Source: Halobacteriovorax sp. (GTDB taxonomy: Bacteria; Bdellovibrionota; Bacteriovoracia; Bacteriovoracales; Bacteriovoracaceae). Taken from it: a stretch of 11,451 bases of DNA. Positions 1 through 8,180 of this stretch are shown one piece after another. The stretch is taken from NCBI GenBank assembly GCA_002686115.1, contig NZAF01000145.1, positions 1 to 11,451 on the forward strand, read 5' to 3'. The notes under the pieces are model-generated. The model saw only the letters and a list, made by a program, of their open reading frames with translations. It did not search any database and was not told the origin of the DNA. A program made the translations under genes and the position numbers. Every line of letters starts with the position of its first letter. The first letter of the stretch is position 1.

Positions 1-141
1 ATGGCGCTTAACGTAGGTACTGGCGCAGAGGTGCAGCGACCTCTGGCAACGGTGGTCATTGGTGGGATCATATCCTCTACCTTGTTAACTCTGGTTGTAC
101 TACCTGTACTCTATAGACTCGTTCACTATAAGGTGAATTAG
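1..141 (+). CDS. Heavy-metal efflux RND transporter, CzcA/CusA family, C-terminal 46 residues (5' partial)
   Basis: The frame is open from base 1 and stops with TAG at 139-141. It encodes the end of an RND pump: a GxGAEVQRPLA motif followed by a hydrophobic helix (VVIGGIISSTLLTLVVLPVLY), which matches the last transmembrane segment of CzcA/CusA-type inner-membrane proton/metal antiporters. Members are about 1,000-1,050 residues, so well over 90% lies to the left of the window. The ATG at base 1 is an internal methionine, not a start. The family exports Co/Zn/Cd or Cu/Ag with a periplasmic adaptor and an outer-membrane channel. The metal cannot be told from this fragment. It converges on the tns operon and is probably transposon cargo. 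Family confidence is high; substrate is unknown. Confidence 0.9.
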   Translation: MALNVGTGAEVQRPLATVVIGGIISSTLLTLVVLPVLYRLVHYKVN

Positions 142-146
142 CAGCA

Positions 147-180
147 CTGGGGCATTTGGGTTTATAAATCAATGCCCCGG
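147..180 (+). terminator. Hairpin just after the RND pump gene, possible terminator
   Basis: GGGGCAT (149-155) pairs with ATGCCCC (172-178) across a 16-base AT-rich loop, starting 8 bases after the pump stop codon. Flanking C and G bases can add two pairs. There is no clear T-run behind it, so termination is suggested by position and stem strength only. Confidence 0.4.
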
Positions 181-440
181 ATTTACTTACCCCCATGACG
201 ATCATTCGACTTCTTTTGACAAAATGGGGAGGTGGCTCGTAAATCGCTTTGTAATAAAAATTTGGAGTTGTAGGGTTGGTTATCAATTGTAATATTCAAC
301 ATTCGGCTTTTGGAGGCGCATCCTGTGGACTATTGTGGTCTGAATAACTGCTTTATGCCACTGAAGAGTCAGTCAGAATAAAGCATATTAACTTCCGCTT
401 ATGGTAAATATCGGAATCAAGAGCAGAGAGCCCTGAACGT

Positions 441-506
441 CTGCTGTTTGTCTGAAGCGGACCAGCGCATTTGCTGTGGTCAAGGTCCGCTTTACGCTCC
501 TAGCAG
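441..506. repeat. Imperfect inverted repeat, intergenic element
   Basis: A perfect 9-bp inverted repeat (AAGCGGACC at 455-463, GGTCCGCTT at 484-492) is extended by an outer CTGC (441-444) and GCAG (503-506), with symmetrical 10-base internal loops. This resembles dispersed intergenic hairpin elements of gammaproteobacteria carrying a GTCCGCTT core; that family link is from memory. It could be an RNA structure or a remnant of a small mobile repeat. Confidence 0.4.
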
Positions 507-536
507 CCGTCTGGCTTCGAATATATTAACGGCGGC

Positions 537-569
537 AACTGGCACTGAGTTGTCTGAAACTAGCACTGA
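537..569. repeat. 12-bp direct repeat pair, 21-bp period
   Basis: AACTGGCACTGA (537-548) recurs as AACTAGCACTGA (558-569), one mismatch, 21 bp apart. Only two copies are seen and they do not match the right-end arrays, so a TnsB-site reading is weak. Confidence 0.3.
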
Positions 570-678
570 CAGGCAACAAAAGGTCTAAAAGAGACTATCG
601 CTATTACTAGTAACGATGGTCTGATATCGCTCATAGCTTCCTGTCAGCTCGGCTTTAAACCTCCGACGAAAAATGTCG

Positions 679-2109
679 TCAGCTCTTGAGATTGCTAAAG
701 CTATGCTGCTTAAGGGTATCAAACAACCATGCCCTGTCGTTTTTATATAACCACATATAATCGCGGTAACACCTATCTTTCAGATGCTTAACGCGCAAAT
801 CGCTCAATCCAGCCACCGTCTCAAGCAAACTATCTCTGCTCTCATGACGCTTTCTGTAATGCCGTATTCGTTGTCGAAGAGCCTTTATTTCTGGATGTCC
901 TGATAACACTTGCTCAACATCGGATTTGGAGACACCAAGTCGAGCCGCAATCACTTCGGTCGGCCACCCTACCATCAATTTAATGGTAATCAACCGTTCG
1001 ACTCCATCATTAATCTTTCGTTTCGACGAGGTTAGGGTTATGCCTTGGCTTCGAGCAATATTTCTCACCGTAGCCGCACTAACATTGGCGTTTTTCACTA
1101 TCTGTCGAAGAGATAAGTTTTGATTCAAGTAATGGATAACTCTCTTATACCGAGCTTGATCAATCTCTGACTGTTTGAGTGGCTTAACTTTGCTTTGTTG
1201 AGTGGTGATAGTTGAAGCATTGCTGTAGTTCACAACAAAATCGCCGAAGTGCTCGAAGAGAAAACAGATAATCAGAACGTGTTTGATCGGATGATGGCTA
1301 GACTTATCCGAGTAAAATACATTAGCAGGAAATCCATGCTCACTTTGCTTTGAAAAAAGCTGAGCCACCCTATCATCATGCGCTCTTAATAGGGAAAAAT
1401 ACTCAAACATTTCATTAAACCATCTGCCATGATGAACAGACTTAGTTGTCGCTAGCCCCCTAGCGAAAAGCCTTGCAGCGTACCCTCTCAATAATTTTGC
1501 GGTTTCGAAGTGACCGCTGCTTAGCAAACCCGTGCTTATTTCGGCGAGCTTCATCTCAACAACATCGATGTCATAATTACTGGGCTTGTCACTTTCAGGA
1601 AACAACAGTTGCTTACGCTTTCGCGAAACCTGAATTAGTTTGCAATGGTGTTCAACGCAAACATTGACCATCGGCAACTGATGCTCTCGACGCCAATAGG
1701 TTTCTCCGTAAGCGACTTTTTGTTGAGTCGCACAAACAGGACAGTATTTAAGATAGGCCTCATCTGCTAAACGGCTTGCTAATAAACCCAGCGCTTTGTA
1801 TGCAACACTGCTTTCCCCATTCAGCAAAGCAGTTAAGGCTCTTCGAATAGCACTACCATTAGCAAACACCGAAAAATATGGAAAAAGTGAATGTTGCTGG
1901 ACGAGTTCATCGCAACTGCACCCCATTTTCTCGGCAAGTGCGGGGATGAAAGACGGGAAAGCAGAGTCAAGTTGCAGATTTCTGTTATGAAACACATTCT
2001 GTAAGCTTCGAGACGTAGAAACCGAAATGTCATTTAAAACCAACCGTGCAGCCATGCTGTAGACGGTCTCACCTTTGTATCGTCGAGGTAAATATTGGAG
2101 CAACTCCAT
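679..2109 (-). CDS. tnsD: TnsD-like TniQ-family target-selection protein (long form)
   Basis: Expected to choose the insertion site by binding specific chromosomal DNA and recruiting TnsC. The N-terminus (LPRRYKGETVYSMAARL) is typical of TniQ/TnsD. A zinc-binding module follows at about residues 123-154, with CPVC, a Trp/His pair and CVEH. The segment HPIKHVLIICFLF (about 273-285) is a familiar TnsD landmark. The C-terminal third carries two predicted helix-turn-helix stretches (about 328-358 and 383-408), then a basic region and a tail ending YMWLYKNDRAWL, also typical of TnsD. I prefer the ATG at 2109 because AAGGA sits 7 bases before it; the ATG at 2115 would leave no room for a ribosome site. 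The gene starts 10 bases after the short tniQ and is the last of the operon. Family is certain; the target site is not. Confidence 0.9.
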   Translation of the reverse strand: MELLQYLPRRYKGETVYSMAARLVLNDISVSTSRSLQNVFHNRNLQLDSAFPSFIPALAEKMGCSCDELVQQHSLFPYFSVFANGSAIRRALTALLNGESSVAYKALGLLASRLADEAYLKYCPVCATQQKVAYGETYWRREHQLPMVNVCVEHHCKLIQVSRKRKQLLFPESDKPSNYDIDVVEMKLAEISTGLLSSGHFETAKLLRGYAARLFARGLATTKSVHHGRWFNEMFEYFSLLRAHDDRVAQLFSKQSEHGFPANVFYSDKSSHHPIKHVLIICFLFEHFGDFVVNYSNASTITTQQSKVKPLKQSEIDQARYKRVIHYLNQNLSLRQIVKNANVSAATVRNIARSQGITLTSSKRKINDGVERLITIKLMVGWPTEVIAARLGVSKSDVEQVLSGHPEIKALRQRIRHYRKRHESRDSLLETVAGLSDLRVKHLKDRCYRDYMWLYKNDRAWLFDTLKQHSFSNLKS

Positions 2110-2119
2110 ATTCATTTCC

Positions 2120-3136
2120 TTAACACGCGATAGGCATCACGTTGTTCCCAATACTATGTTTTGCGCAACTCCAATCAACCTTTGGGTCAAACGCGATAAG
2201 TTTGTCGTCTTCGTTTAAAAAGATGTGTATTAAGATGATGTACCACAGAGGATGCATTTGATTGTTGAAATTAAGCATCTGATAGAGCCCGCTTATTGAT
2301 GTGAAAGGTGCTTGCTGCGCGATTGCTTTATCAAAAGTAAAATAATGCAGTATTTCTGGTGTGTTAATCGCATCCGTCAGCAGTTCGTGTAATTGAGACA
2401 AGCGCCGTCCATTGTAGGAATAACGGCTCGTATCACCGTCGGCAATATTTAATTTCTGCTTAACTGCAAAGATAACGCGTTTTCTTCGCTCTACAGTTGG
2501 AACCAGTCTTAAAGACTGCACGATAGTCGCAAGCTTTTTATCCAATTCATGTTCTTCTACAGATGCTCTCTCTGCAACCTCGCCTGAATGTATAGTTGGA
2601 AGTGCAAATTTGGCGTTAGGGCTAACTTTGAGCACGGTGCGGTGCTGCGAACATGTTCGTTGATAGAATCGTTGATGTGATGCATGCCAGTACGATGTGC
2701 CATACAGCTCCACGTTTTCATTAACGCAGACAGGGCAATATCGCCAGCCTCGATCAGTGCCAATATGGACTGATAACTTCCAATTCGCCCTACCGAGCGA
2801 TGCCAGTGTATCAAACAGTGAAGCAATATGATTGTCAGAGATAGCTAATAAGCTGTAATCCATCAAATTGCTATGTTGTTTCAACAGCCTGTCTAGCGTT
2901 TGATTATTACTGAAATAAGTTACCAAATGCTTAAAAGCGGGAACCCAGCAACGAGAAGGGGTATTAAAGAAAATATGCTTCTGTCTATTTTTGAAGTGAC
3001 TTTCTATATCGACAAAGTAAGTCAGTATAAAGGCTCTATACATAACACTGGCAAGGTGTTCGTCGGGAAAAGGTGTTGGATAATAATTAAACACGTGTCT
3101 GTCCCTTTTCATAAGTCGCGACAATGCTATCAGCAT
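2120..3136 (-). CDS. tniQ: Short TniQ-family protein lacking the TnsD C-terminal DNA-binding region
   Basis: About 338 residues. After an N-terminal YYPTPFPDEHLASVMYRA motif comes the TniQ zinc module (about 134-165: CPVC, Trp/His, CSQH), then the HPLWYIILIHIFL segment that aligns with HPIKHVLIICFLF of the downstream tnsD. The protein stops about 30 residues later, so it equals TnsD without the two helix-turn-helix segments. This could be a natural short TniQ, of the kind that works with another targeting factor, or an old truncation; the intact operon spacing favours a working gene. The start is ambiguous: ATG at 3136 has GAAGAG 7 bases upstream and overlaps tnsC by 50 bases, while ATG at 3112 has no evident ribosome site. 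It may act with TnsD or at a second class of targets (inference). Confidence 0.85.
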   Translation of the reverse strand: MLIALSRLMKRDRHVFNYYPTPFPDEHLASVMYRAFILTYFVDIESHFKNRQKHIFFNTPSRCWVPAFKHLVTYFSNNQTLDRLLKQHSNLMDYSLLAISDNHIASLFDTLASLGRANWKLSVHIGTDRGWRYCPVCVNENVELYGTSYWHASHQRFYQRTCSQHRTVLKVSPNAKFALPTIHSGEVAERASVEEHELDKKLATIVQSLRLVPTVERRKRVIFAVKQKLNIADGDTSRYSYNGRRLSQLHELLTDAINTPEILHYFTFDKAIAQQAPFTSISGLYQMLNFNNQMHPLWYIILIHIFLNEDDKLIAFDPKVDWSCAKHSIGNNVMPIAC

Positions 3137-4595
3137 CAATTAACTCTTCACCTTCCTCAATCCGCTCGATAACGTCCGCAGCCCTAGGTTGCCTTTTTGT
3201 TGTTTTTGCTCGGGTTCGTTTGGCTTGTTCCACTTCCGTAACTACCACAACGGCCTCGTTGTCCTGACTATTAGCAAATGAATGGTTGTCATTTTGTTGA
3301 GTATTGAGTTCTCCGGGGGAAGGTCCAATCTGGTATACCTTAAGAGAATCCTTTAGTGAGCTGTCCCACGTGTCAAATCGTGTTTTGTAGACGTTACTTA
3401 GAAACCCAATGAGTGAATCCCCGTCTTTAAACCCCGGACCATTTATTTTTGCGTGCAGGCTTCGCAGAAAAGACACTGCTAAGAAAACCATTGCTTTGAT
3501 AACACCCGCACACAAAATCAAAAAGTGACGTTTAAATTTTTCATCAATAGCTAAATCATTCTTAAAAACGTTTGCAGGGAAAAACACATCGAAAAACGCA
3601 TCGACCTGTTTCGCCCTGCGTTGCCATTGATGAAAGGTGATGTGACTGCATGATGATAAACGACTAGCCAACTGTAATGGGGTGGCATCTGCATTAGGGC
3701 GCTTCAGGCTGTTCTTAAACTGCTGCAATGCTTCGGAAGTCGTCGAGACAATAATCGGCACCCCCACTTGGTTAAAAAGTGATTCGAGCTCAGGCAATGT
3801 CGGCAGGTCATTTTCAGAGTTCTTTTTAGTAGACTTGGGGCGATTTAAAATGTATTGCATTTCATCTATGTGGATCACACCAATATGATACTTAAGACAA
3901 GCCAGTTGCATCGCATTCAAATATTGAGATGGCTTTAATTTGTAATTCAGGAAATCCTTGCTGGCATTGAATCCCAGCACTCGGTCTAACTCAGCAAAAA
4001 ATGCCAGTGAAAGCGCGGTTTTATTTTTTGAATTAGCCATGTCAATGCTGATATAAAAAACTTGCACGGTGATAAATGGCTTTCCCTTGTAGATCTCATG
4101 GACAGTTACTTGATCAAACAACAACTTGAAAAGGCGTCGAATGTTACGTGATTTTCCAAGGCCACTTCGGCCTGAGATTAATATTGATTGTGATTCACCT
4201 TCACCGTCATCCAACAAGGTTTCAGCTGGCAATTTCCACTCTTTACCTTGCTTTAGGTGATAAGCAAGTTCATGTGTTTTAGCCACCGTATGAGCGTCCA
4301 ATGGATTTACTCCACCATAATACCGCCGGACTAGCGAATAGAGATTTTCATAAAGCAGGTAACACTGAGGAACTGGGAAGAATGACTTTTCTAAAGTCAG
4401 TATGTCGTCCAGCGCATCCACACGTCGAATGGAAAAGAATTCCGCAGGTAACGGTGTCGACTTTCCGATCCGCTCATTGAAAGCCTCCTTGCTTAAAAAT
4501 TCAGGCATTGATTCAACCAAAGGATTACCAGCATATTTTGTTCTAAGCTCGTCTCGATAGGTAGCGGTATTTTTTGTAACAGTATGGCGTGACAT
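3087..4595 (-). CDS. tnsC: TnsC-like AAA+ ATPase, transposition regulator
   Basis: 502 residues. In this family TnsC is the ATP-dependent adaptor that forms rings or filaments on target DNA, connects TniQ/TnsD to the TnsAB transposase and helps set target immunity. Walker A is GRSGLGKS (142-149), Walker B is VIHIDEMQ (about 240-247), and a sensor-like IIVSTTSE lies near 279-286. Residues 1-120 correspond to the N-terminal region that contacts targeting factors. The C-terminal 60 residues are rich in Lys and Arg and then acidic, and probably contact TnsA/TnsB. The ATG overlaps the tnsB stop as TGATG, which implies translational coupling. Its 3' end overlaps the short tniQ start. No key residue appears lost. 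Confidence 0.93.
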   Translation of the reverse strand: MSRHTVTKNTATYRDELRTKYAGNPLVESMPEFLSKEAFNERIGKSTPLPAEFFSIRRVDALDDILTLEKSFFPVPQCYLLYENLYSLVRRYYGGVNPLDAHTVAKTHELAYHLKQGKEWKLPAETLLDDGEGESQSILISGRSGLGKSRNIRRLFKLLFDQVTVHEIYKGKPFITVQVFYISIDMANSKNKTALSLAFFAELDRVLGFNASKDFLNYKLKPSQYLNAMQLACLKYHIGVIHIDEMQYILNRPKSTKKNSENDLPTLPELESLFNQVGVPIIVSTTSEALQQFKNSLKRPNADATPLQLASRLSSCSHITFHQWQRRAKQVDAFFDVFFPANVFKNDLAIDEKFKRHFLILCAGVIKAMVFLAVSFLRSLHAKINGPGFKDGDSLIGFLSNVYKTRFDTWDSSLKDSLKVYQIGPSPGELNTQQNDNHSFANSQDNEAVVVVTEVEQAKRTRAKTTKRQPRAADVIERIEEGEELIDADSIVATYEKGQTRV

Positions 4596-6841
4596 CAGCA
4601 GATCAACTCCTCATCATCATTATCATCATCTGGCGTATTGGTTTGGTGTGTAGGATTAGCAGTCGTGTTTTCCGACAGCACTCCCATAAGTCGAAGCTGA
4701 CGACTCGCCCGCTCAACCTGCTCTAATTCACGCATACTCAGATTTAATTCACTGATCCCATCTGGCATCGAAATACGAGCATTGACTGGTGCATATTTGT
4801 AGAACTTTTCTGCTTGTAAGTAGAGCTGCTCTGCTGCGACTTCAAAATTCATGACCGCCTCAGCTTTCTTGAACTCAAGTGTCTGTTTAAGCTCTGCATC
4901 TCGGTGTTGTTCAGCTTGAGCCTGTGGCAAGGTCATACCCCGAAATTTTTCATAGCCTTCTAGCAATTCGATCGGGTGTAAAACTCCATTTTCATCTCGG
5001 GCATAAATACAATCTACAGAGCCTGCGAATGCAATGACCTCGATTTCAAATGCGCCATGAGATTCAGCTTGATCAAACCACCCCTGTTTAGTGGCCCACT
5101 GATTTTTGTAGCCCAATTTGTTCAGGCGAATTTCTGTTGGGCTCACTTTCGCTGTATGCTTGCGCATCAACACCCACACTTTTTGAGAAAGCTGTTGTGG
5201 TGACGTCGGCGGTCTGCCGTATGCTTCATGATTTATTAAGAACTGCCACATCGCGGCCGGGACCGGCGCCACGTCGTGGTGAGCCATTTCATGAGTCACC
5301 AACCTCGGGCGATAGCTACTAGTGTTATGAATGGTAATCGCGCGGATCACGAGTGCATGAAGTCCATCTATGAATAACATGGGATGATTGGCAGGATGTT
5401 GAATGCTAGGATTTCGGCCTTTGGTTACTTTCCCTTTTACATGCTCAAGAAATCCTTGCATGATATCTAACATCTTTTCTGATGTGCCCTTTCCCTTAGG
5501 CTCACCGGGAGGATTGACGCTAAAATCATTCAATTCAATCTCATCGCTATTTACTATTCGCTGAATGATGTTCCTCAGGTACTCAACACCATTATCGGCA
5601 CGTAACCCTTCAGGAACGTGCTGAACGGGCCAGTCCTCATGGTCAATATCAATGCCATATCGCTTCGCGTGCTCCTGTTTATTGAGCATACTATTGATAA
5701 ACGCTTCGACGATGTTTTCCCACACTGGGGGCGCAAACGAAAGCGAATATCCCATTACCATTTGAGTCGCCACACAAACGATTAGGCATAAATAGACTTT
5801 GCCAACCGTTTCTCTTTTGTTTCGATTGAGAGGATTTCCAAGATAAACAGGTAAAATAGTTGTATCAATCTCACAGACTTGCCCGGCTCTAAATACACCT
5901 TCGTTAGCTTTACCTTTTGTTTGTCGAGAACGATTAATGGCTTCTTTAAATCCATGCTGAAGCTCTTGTAATTCTGTCGGCTTAATCGCTTTGTGGAATA
6001 GACGATAAAACTGGCTCTTGGTTAGTCTTTGTTTCTGATTAAGTATTAGATTAGGGAGTTCCTTCCCATTTTTTTGGATCCAGCCTTTTCTTGACGCATA
6101 CTCTCTATCAAACAACGTTCGGATCCGTGCAAGTTGAAATTTTCCGTCTTTCTTTTCAACCCCATTCGCCAATGCGATTTGTCTGACTTTTTGAATGTCA
6201 GTGGGATGGTACATTCTTGAAACTGAGATAGTGGAATTACCGCACGGCTTTTTCTTGGGGCCGGTCTTAGAACCTTCTTTGTAGGTACGTGGACCTTGTC
6301 CGCAGTTGCCGTACTTAATTAAGAGCAAAGCGTTTTTGTGGCAACCTAGCGAGAGATAGCGATTCAGTGGCCGAGTGATTTCTTTTGCGCCACTGTTTGC
6401 ATTAAACCCCAACACCGCTGCGTGCCCTTTGATTTCCTTATACAGGTTGCCTGACAAATATTTATGTATATGTTCGTTAGTCGTGAAAGGCTTAATTAGC
6501 TCAAATGCCTCATCTCGACGCTCTTTCTTTCTGCTGTGTTGCGTTTCTAAATCTTTGTCTGACAACAACCACATGTCGGGCTCGATAAAACTGAGTGCGT
6601 AGCCATCCTTATCAGTTTTGTACTTGAATAATGAGAAAAATTTGTTTCGCTTAAAGATTCTAGGTTTGCTAGGTTCACGCTTACTCATGAATTGAGTAAG
6701 ATTCGTGACAATCAATATTTCTTCTCCATCTTCGTCATACACGATATGGCTTAGCATAAAGTCATCTTTTTTTCCGAATTCAGCGGAGTACAACGCAATA
6801 CCAGCATCGGACAGATTGAAAAGGTCGTAAGGAATAGCCAC
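4595..6841 (-). CDS. tnsB: TnsB-like DDE transposase
   Basis: 748 residues. TnsB binds the repeats at the transposon ends and performs 3'-strand cleavage and joining. The RNase H-like core shows a DDE triad: D326 in CEIDTT, D416 in RADNGVEY and E455 in KGTSEKM, with spacing normal for the Tn7/Mu/Tn5053 group. Before it are predicted DNA-binding domains, with basic stretches at about 185-210 and 235-310; after it is a beta-barrel-like region and an acidic tail (PDDDNDDEE) where TnsB usually meets TnsC. The gene starts 20 bases after the tnsA stop. The catalytic residues are intact, so an active enzyme is plausible. Confidence 0.95.
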   Translation of the reverse strand: MAIPYDLFNLSDAGIALYSAEFGKKDDFMLSHIVYDEDGEEILIVTNLTQFMSKREPSKPRIFKRNKFFSLFKYKTDKDGYALSFIEPDMWLLSDKDLETQHSRKKERRDEAFELIKPFTTNEHIHKYLSGNLYKEIKGHAAVLGFNANSGAKEITRPLNRYLSLGCHKNALLLIKYGNCGQGPRTYKEGSKTGPKKKPCGNSTISVSRMYHPTDIQKVRQIALANGVEKKDGKFQLARIRTLFDREYASRKGWIQKNGKELPNLILNQKQRLTKSQFYRLFHKAIKPTELQELQHGFKEAINRSRQTKGKANEGVFRAGQVCEIDTTILPVYLGNPLNRNKRETVGKVYLCLIVCVATQMVMGYSLSFAPPVWENIVEAFINSMLNKQEHAKRYGIDIDHEDWPVQHVPEGLRADNGVEYLRNIIQRIVNSDEIELNDFSVNPPGEPKGKGTSEKMLDIMQGFLEHVKGKVTKGRNPSIQHPANHPMLFIDGLHALVIRAITIHNTSSYRPRLVTHEMAHHDVAPVPAAMWQFLINHEAYGRPPTSPQQLSQKVWVLMRKHTAKVSPTEIRLNKLGYKNQWATKQGWFDQAESHGAFEIEVIAFAGSVDCIYARDENGVLHPIELLEGYEKFRGMTLPQAQAEQHRDAELKQTLEFKKAEAVMNFEVAAEQLYLQAEKFYKYAPVNARISMPDGISELNLSMRELEQVERASRQLRLMGVLSENTTANPTHQTNTPDDDNDDEELIC

Positions 6842-6861
6842 TGTAAAAATCCTTTACAACT

Positions 6862-7641
6862 CTACAGCAGTGGAACCGACTGGTGATATTCCAGCTTGCG
6901 ACTGAGGTCGAGTTTAATTTTCAACCGCAACACAGAGTTGGCAAAAAGCTTATTGGCACGACGGGTATTATGCCGAAACGTATTACCCGCCTCTCTCAGA
7001 ACTTCGGTAAGCGCTGAGAGCGGTTTTGCTCTGACGTACTGTAAAAAAAAGGCGACAAATTCATCTAACTCTTGTTCACTCAAGTCACGCTCGTACCAAT
7101 TCGATAAATTTATCAAGTTGTAAGCCGTCATCTTGCAAATTTGCATACGCTCAACTAACTCGAATTGAACACCCAATCGCGCCCAATACTTCTGCTCAAG
7201 CATCAGTTTCTGCTTCGTCCGCCACTCTTTATCTAGCTCGACTTGATATTTAAAACTATACGCTTTACGTGTTCGCCTCCCATTTTTGTCTGACTCAATT
7301 ACTATCAAGTCGGTGGTGCAAACTTTTAGCTCTCCGGTTTCATGATCTCTCGGATGGATCCAGCCTTCTTCTTCACAGATGTCGATCGTCGTTTGTAAAT
7401 CCAGCGGATACTGTTCCTTGATCTCAACGACATTGGGTCGGAATATTAAGTTGATGTATCCGTGCTTCTCTGTTTGTGACAACAACAGAATGTCGCGTCC
7501 TGTAACGGGGCACTTGAAAATGGAGCGCGTTCCAGCTGACATGAAGCTTGGGCTTAAGAAAGGTCTATATTCACCCTTTTGCTGCGCTTCGTTGAACGCC
7601 CTAATTTTTTTGTTATTTGCTTCTGAGTTGAATAGCTTCAT
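6862..7641 (-). CDS. tnsA: TnsA-like endonuclease subunit of the transposase
   Basis: 259 residues. TnsA cuts the non-transferred 5' strands at the transposon ends, so that with TnsB the element is excised (cut-and-paste) rather than copied. The N-terminal nuclease fold shows candidate catalytic residues: E73/E76 in VVEIKEQYPL, D111 in CTTDLIVIE, and K131 in YSFKYQVEL, matching the E-D-(Q)xK pattern of the restriction-enzyme-like family. The C-terminal half is helical and basic and should contact TnsB and TnsC. It is the first gene of the operon; the ATG at 7641 is preceded by AGAGAAG and by a palindrome at the promoter start. Which Glu is catalytic needs an alignment. Presence of TnsA separates this element from Tn5053-type relatives, which lack it. 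Confidence 0.92.
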   Translation of the reverse strand: MKLFNSEANNKKIRAFNEAQQKGEYRPFLSPSFMSAGTRSIFKCPVTGRDILLLSQTEKHGYINLIFRPNVVEIKEQYPLDLQTTIDICEEEGWIHPRDHETGELKVCTTDLIVIESDKNGRRTRKAYSFKYQVELDKEWRTKQKLMLEQKYWARLGVQFELVERMQICKMTAYNLINLSNWYERDLSEQELDEFVAFFLQYVRAKPLSALTEVLREAGNTFRHNTRRANKLFANSVLRLKIKLDLSRKLEYHQSVPLL

Positions 7642-7657
7642 CGCTTCTCTGCCTACT

Positions 7658-7672
7658 GATCAAAACTTGATC
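7658..7672. promoter_or_regulatory. Palindromic operator at the tnsA transcription start
   Basis: GATCAA-AAC-TTGATC is a perfect 6-3-6 inverted repeat lying 5-19 bases downstream of the -10 box end and 17 bases before the tnsA ATG. A bound regulator would block start of transcription. A half-related GATCTGCC/GATCAG pair lies nearby. Who binds is unknown; the Xre-type protein at 9732-10007 is one candidate. Confidence 0.5.
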
Positions 7673-7674
7673 GA

Positions 7675-7703
7675 AATATAGTCGGCAGATCAAAACCCTT
7701 CAA
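7675..7703 (-). promoter_or_regulatory. Sigma70-type promoter for the tns operon
   Basis: On the minus strand, TTGAAG (7698-7703) and TATATT (7675-7680) are separated by exactly 17 bases. Start of transcription would fall near 7668, inside the palindrome. It is the only convincing promoter upstream of tnsA. Confidence 0.6.
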
Positions 7704-7957
7704 CCTTAAAAGTTAAAAATGATAATTTTATCTCATTGATAATTATTATCTTTTTGTTGTTTAAATTAAAATTAAGGAGGTTTTATATAAAATAAAAACG
7801 AAAAACCCAAATACATCACATTTTTTATAAAAAAATGTTTAAAAAATTGACTTTTTGCCACTTTTTTTGTCGATAAAGCAGAATGAGAACAGCATCCGTA
7901 CGGAATGATTTTGCGTTGCTAATGCGCGATTAGAGGTTTGAGAAGGATTTGAGTCCG

Positions 7958-8038
7958 CTGTTTCGCTGGTAAACACTGTTTGCTAAGTACAAAGTGTTTA
8001 CTGCTGGTAATCAAAAACTGTTTACTGCATCAGCAAGC
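7958..8038. repeat. Array of four degenerate repeats, about 20-bp period
   Basis: CTGTTT-led units start at 7958, 7976, 7994 (as GTGTTT) and 8018; the first and third also share GCTGGTAA, and the third and fourth share TGTTTACTGC. GTAAACACT (7969-7977) and AGTGTTTAC (7993-8001) also form a 9-bp inverted repeat. This may be a protein-binding array: TnsB sites, iteron-like sites, or sites for a regulator. It lies about 320 bp outside tnsA, where Tn7-like right ends are often found, but no ACA terminus is obvious beside it. Confidence 0.45.
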
Positions 8039-8087
8039 ATCGGTCCGAATTCCACCAAAGAGAACTTATCTCATGAGGAATGATGCA

Positions 8088-8180
8088 ATGTTTTTTTACA
8101 GCTTAATTAAATTAATGGACAAACAACTCGAAAGCATAGAAAACAAGAACATAGGCGATGGTAATCCTCCAACCATCTGA
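8088..8180 (+). CDS. Possible 30-aa small ORF, unknown
   Basis: ATG at 8088 is preceded by GAGGA with 8 bases of spacing; an in-frame ATG at 8073 would give 35 residues. The peptide begins hydrophobic (MFFYSLIKLM) and then becomes polar and charged. I do not recognise it. Short open frames occur by chance, so only the ribosome site supports it. Confidence 0.2.
   Translation: MFFYSLIKLMDKQLESIENKNIGDGNPPTI

Larger units (their letters stand above)
142..678. other. Non-coding gap between the pump gene and tnsD
   Basis: No credible gene is seen here. The minus-strand open frame across 77-286 is mostly antisense to the pump gene. The gap holds the post-pump hairpin, an imperfect inverted repeat (441-506), a 12-bp direct repeat (537-548 and 558-569) and a small hairpin over the tnsD stop (GACGA 665-669 with TCGTC 676-680). 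I looked here for inverted copies of the right-end repeat arrays and for CRISPR-like repeats and found neither. Confidence 0.6.

Noticed and set aside
77..286. 69-aa minus-strand open frame
   Set aside because: It is largely antisense to the RND pump gene, has no recognisable domain and lacks a good ribosome site.
142..678. CRISPR array or guide RNA for a CAST
   Set aside because: No repeat of about 28 bp recurs, and no cas gene is present in the window.
142..678. Left end of the transposon
   Set aside because: No inverted copies of GTCGCAGACTTAATT or TTCCCAAACCTTAA and no TGT-led repeat array were found; the 21-bp pair at 537-569 is unrelated.
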